From assembly GCF_037975245.1 (NCBI RefSeq), contig NC_092571.1, forward strand, positions 16,551,917-16,615,916: a DNA stretch of 64,000 nt, read 5' to 3'. This document shows positions 63,604 to 64,000 of this stretch, piece by piece. The first letter of the stretch is position 1; each line of letters begins with the position of its first letter. The DNA comes from Apostichopus japonicus (Eukaryota; Echinodermata; Holothuroidea; Aspidochirotida; Stichopodidae). Position numbers and translations under genes: made by a program. The notes under the pieces are model-generated. The model did no database searches. It was given only the letters and a program-made list of their open reading frames with translations, and had not been told where the DNA came from.

Positions 63604-63799
63604 TCATGTGAAGAGGCCATCCACCAGTAAGGCGTTCGCAGCTTTCTCTACCGCAACACTCGTGGAAGACAGCACCACCTGTAACCTCTGTTCGTGGATC
63701 TCGTAGGTCGTGGAGTTGGCGAGATGGAGAGCATAGCTCAGTGGGGAGAGTCCTTCTGCTTCGTAAGCGCCTATGGAACTAGGTCCGTAAATCATATGC
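63604..63799 (-). CDS. Terminal coding exon of an unidentified gene (partial)
   Basis: Reading leftward on minus: acceptor CATTCAG|GCATATG, one base that completes a codon from the previous exon, then 64 codons and TGA. The other two frames close early. The peptide includes HMIYGPSSIGAYEAEGLSPL, SYALHLANSTTYEIHEQR and a Val/Ala-rich end. GC content is higher than in the flanks, which supports coding. The MIYGxSS..G..PL..AL pattern faintly recalls the C-terminus of ankyrin-BTB proteins (ABTB2/BTBD11), but this is from memory and weak. Upstream exons lie beyond the right edge. Confidence 0.55.
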
Positions 63800-64000
63800 C
63801 TGAATGAGGAAGGGTTTTAGTAACGAAAGAAAAATGTCACCTTTTATTAATGTTTATTTAACGGTTAATTAATGCGGTGATTAGAAAACGATCGATTGAT
63901 TGAAACCCTGGGAGATCTCTCAGAACGAGAGGAAACCAGTCTTGTGCGGTCGTACGTTTCGAAGGATGTGAGAAGATAACAATCAATGCTTCAGCATTTT
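63800..64000 (-). other. Intron of the right-edge gene (part)
   Basis: Non-coding sequence upstream of the acceptor at 63800-63801. No exon seen before the window ends. Confidence 0.45.

Noticed and set aside
63723-63760. tRNA-like text AGCATAGCTCAGTGGGGAGAG
   Set aside because: It resembles a tRNA A box but lies in the coding exon at 63604-63799, with no B box or paired stems.

Overview
The window is AT-rich metazoan nuclear DNA with sparse genes, many small exons, long introns, abundant microsatellites and minisatellites, and non-autonomous DNA transposons. Splice sites are canonical GT..AG. The ATAD3-like protein is close to animal ATAD3. A receptor-transporter-type (three CxxC) zinc-finger gene, together with the repeat style, suggests a marine invertebrate, possibly a deuterostome such as an echinoderm. 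The species cannot be fixed from the sequence alone.

Layout. (1) About 2.0-11.1 kb, minus strand: the first ten coding exons of an ATAD3-type mitochondrial AAA ATPase. They join in frame into 427 codons, from the start methionine to just past Walker B. The C-terminal exons should lie left of base 1. (2) 11.1-13.9 kb: a 2.8 kb divergent intergenic region. (3) 13.9-38.9 kb, plus strand: four coding exons that join in phase into a 293-residue zf-3CxxC (RTP-like) protein. The first intron is 20.5 kb and full of (TA)n tracts, poly-G/C runs and degenerate dispersed repeats. (4) 38.9-50.3 kb: no genes seen; it holds a three-level nest of hAT-like elements at 47.9-50.3 kb. (5) 50.3-63.6 kb: no convincing coding sequence; it holds a 99-bp minisatellite (about 16 copies), a 52-bp minisatellite, a 184-bp tandem duplication and a 13/26-bp satellite. 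(6) 63.6-63.8 kb, minus strand: an apparent terminal coding exon of an unidentified gene that continues beyond the right edge.

No operon-like or defence-like system is visible. The most notable structures are the nested hAT-like elements with 8-bp target duplications, a complete 402-bp hAT-like element, the RTP-like gene with an unusual N-terminal exon far upstream, minisatellite units that each carry a short hairpin, and an apparent excess of the palindrome TAGGCCTA. All coordinates and joins were derived by reading; no alignment or search was run.
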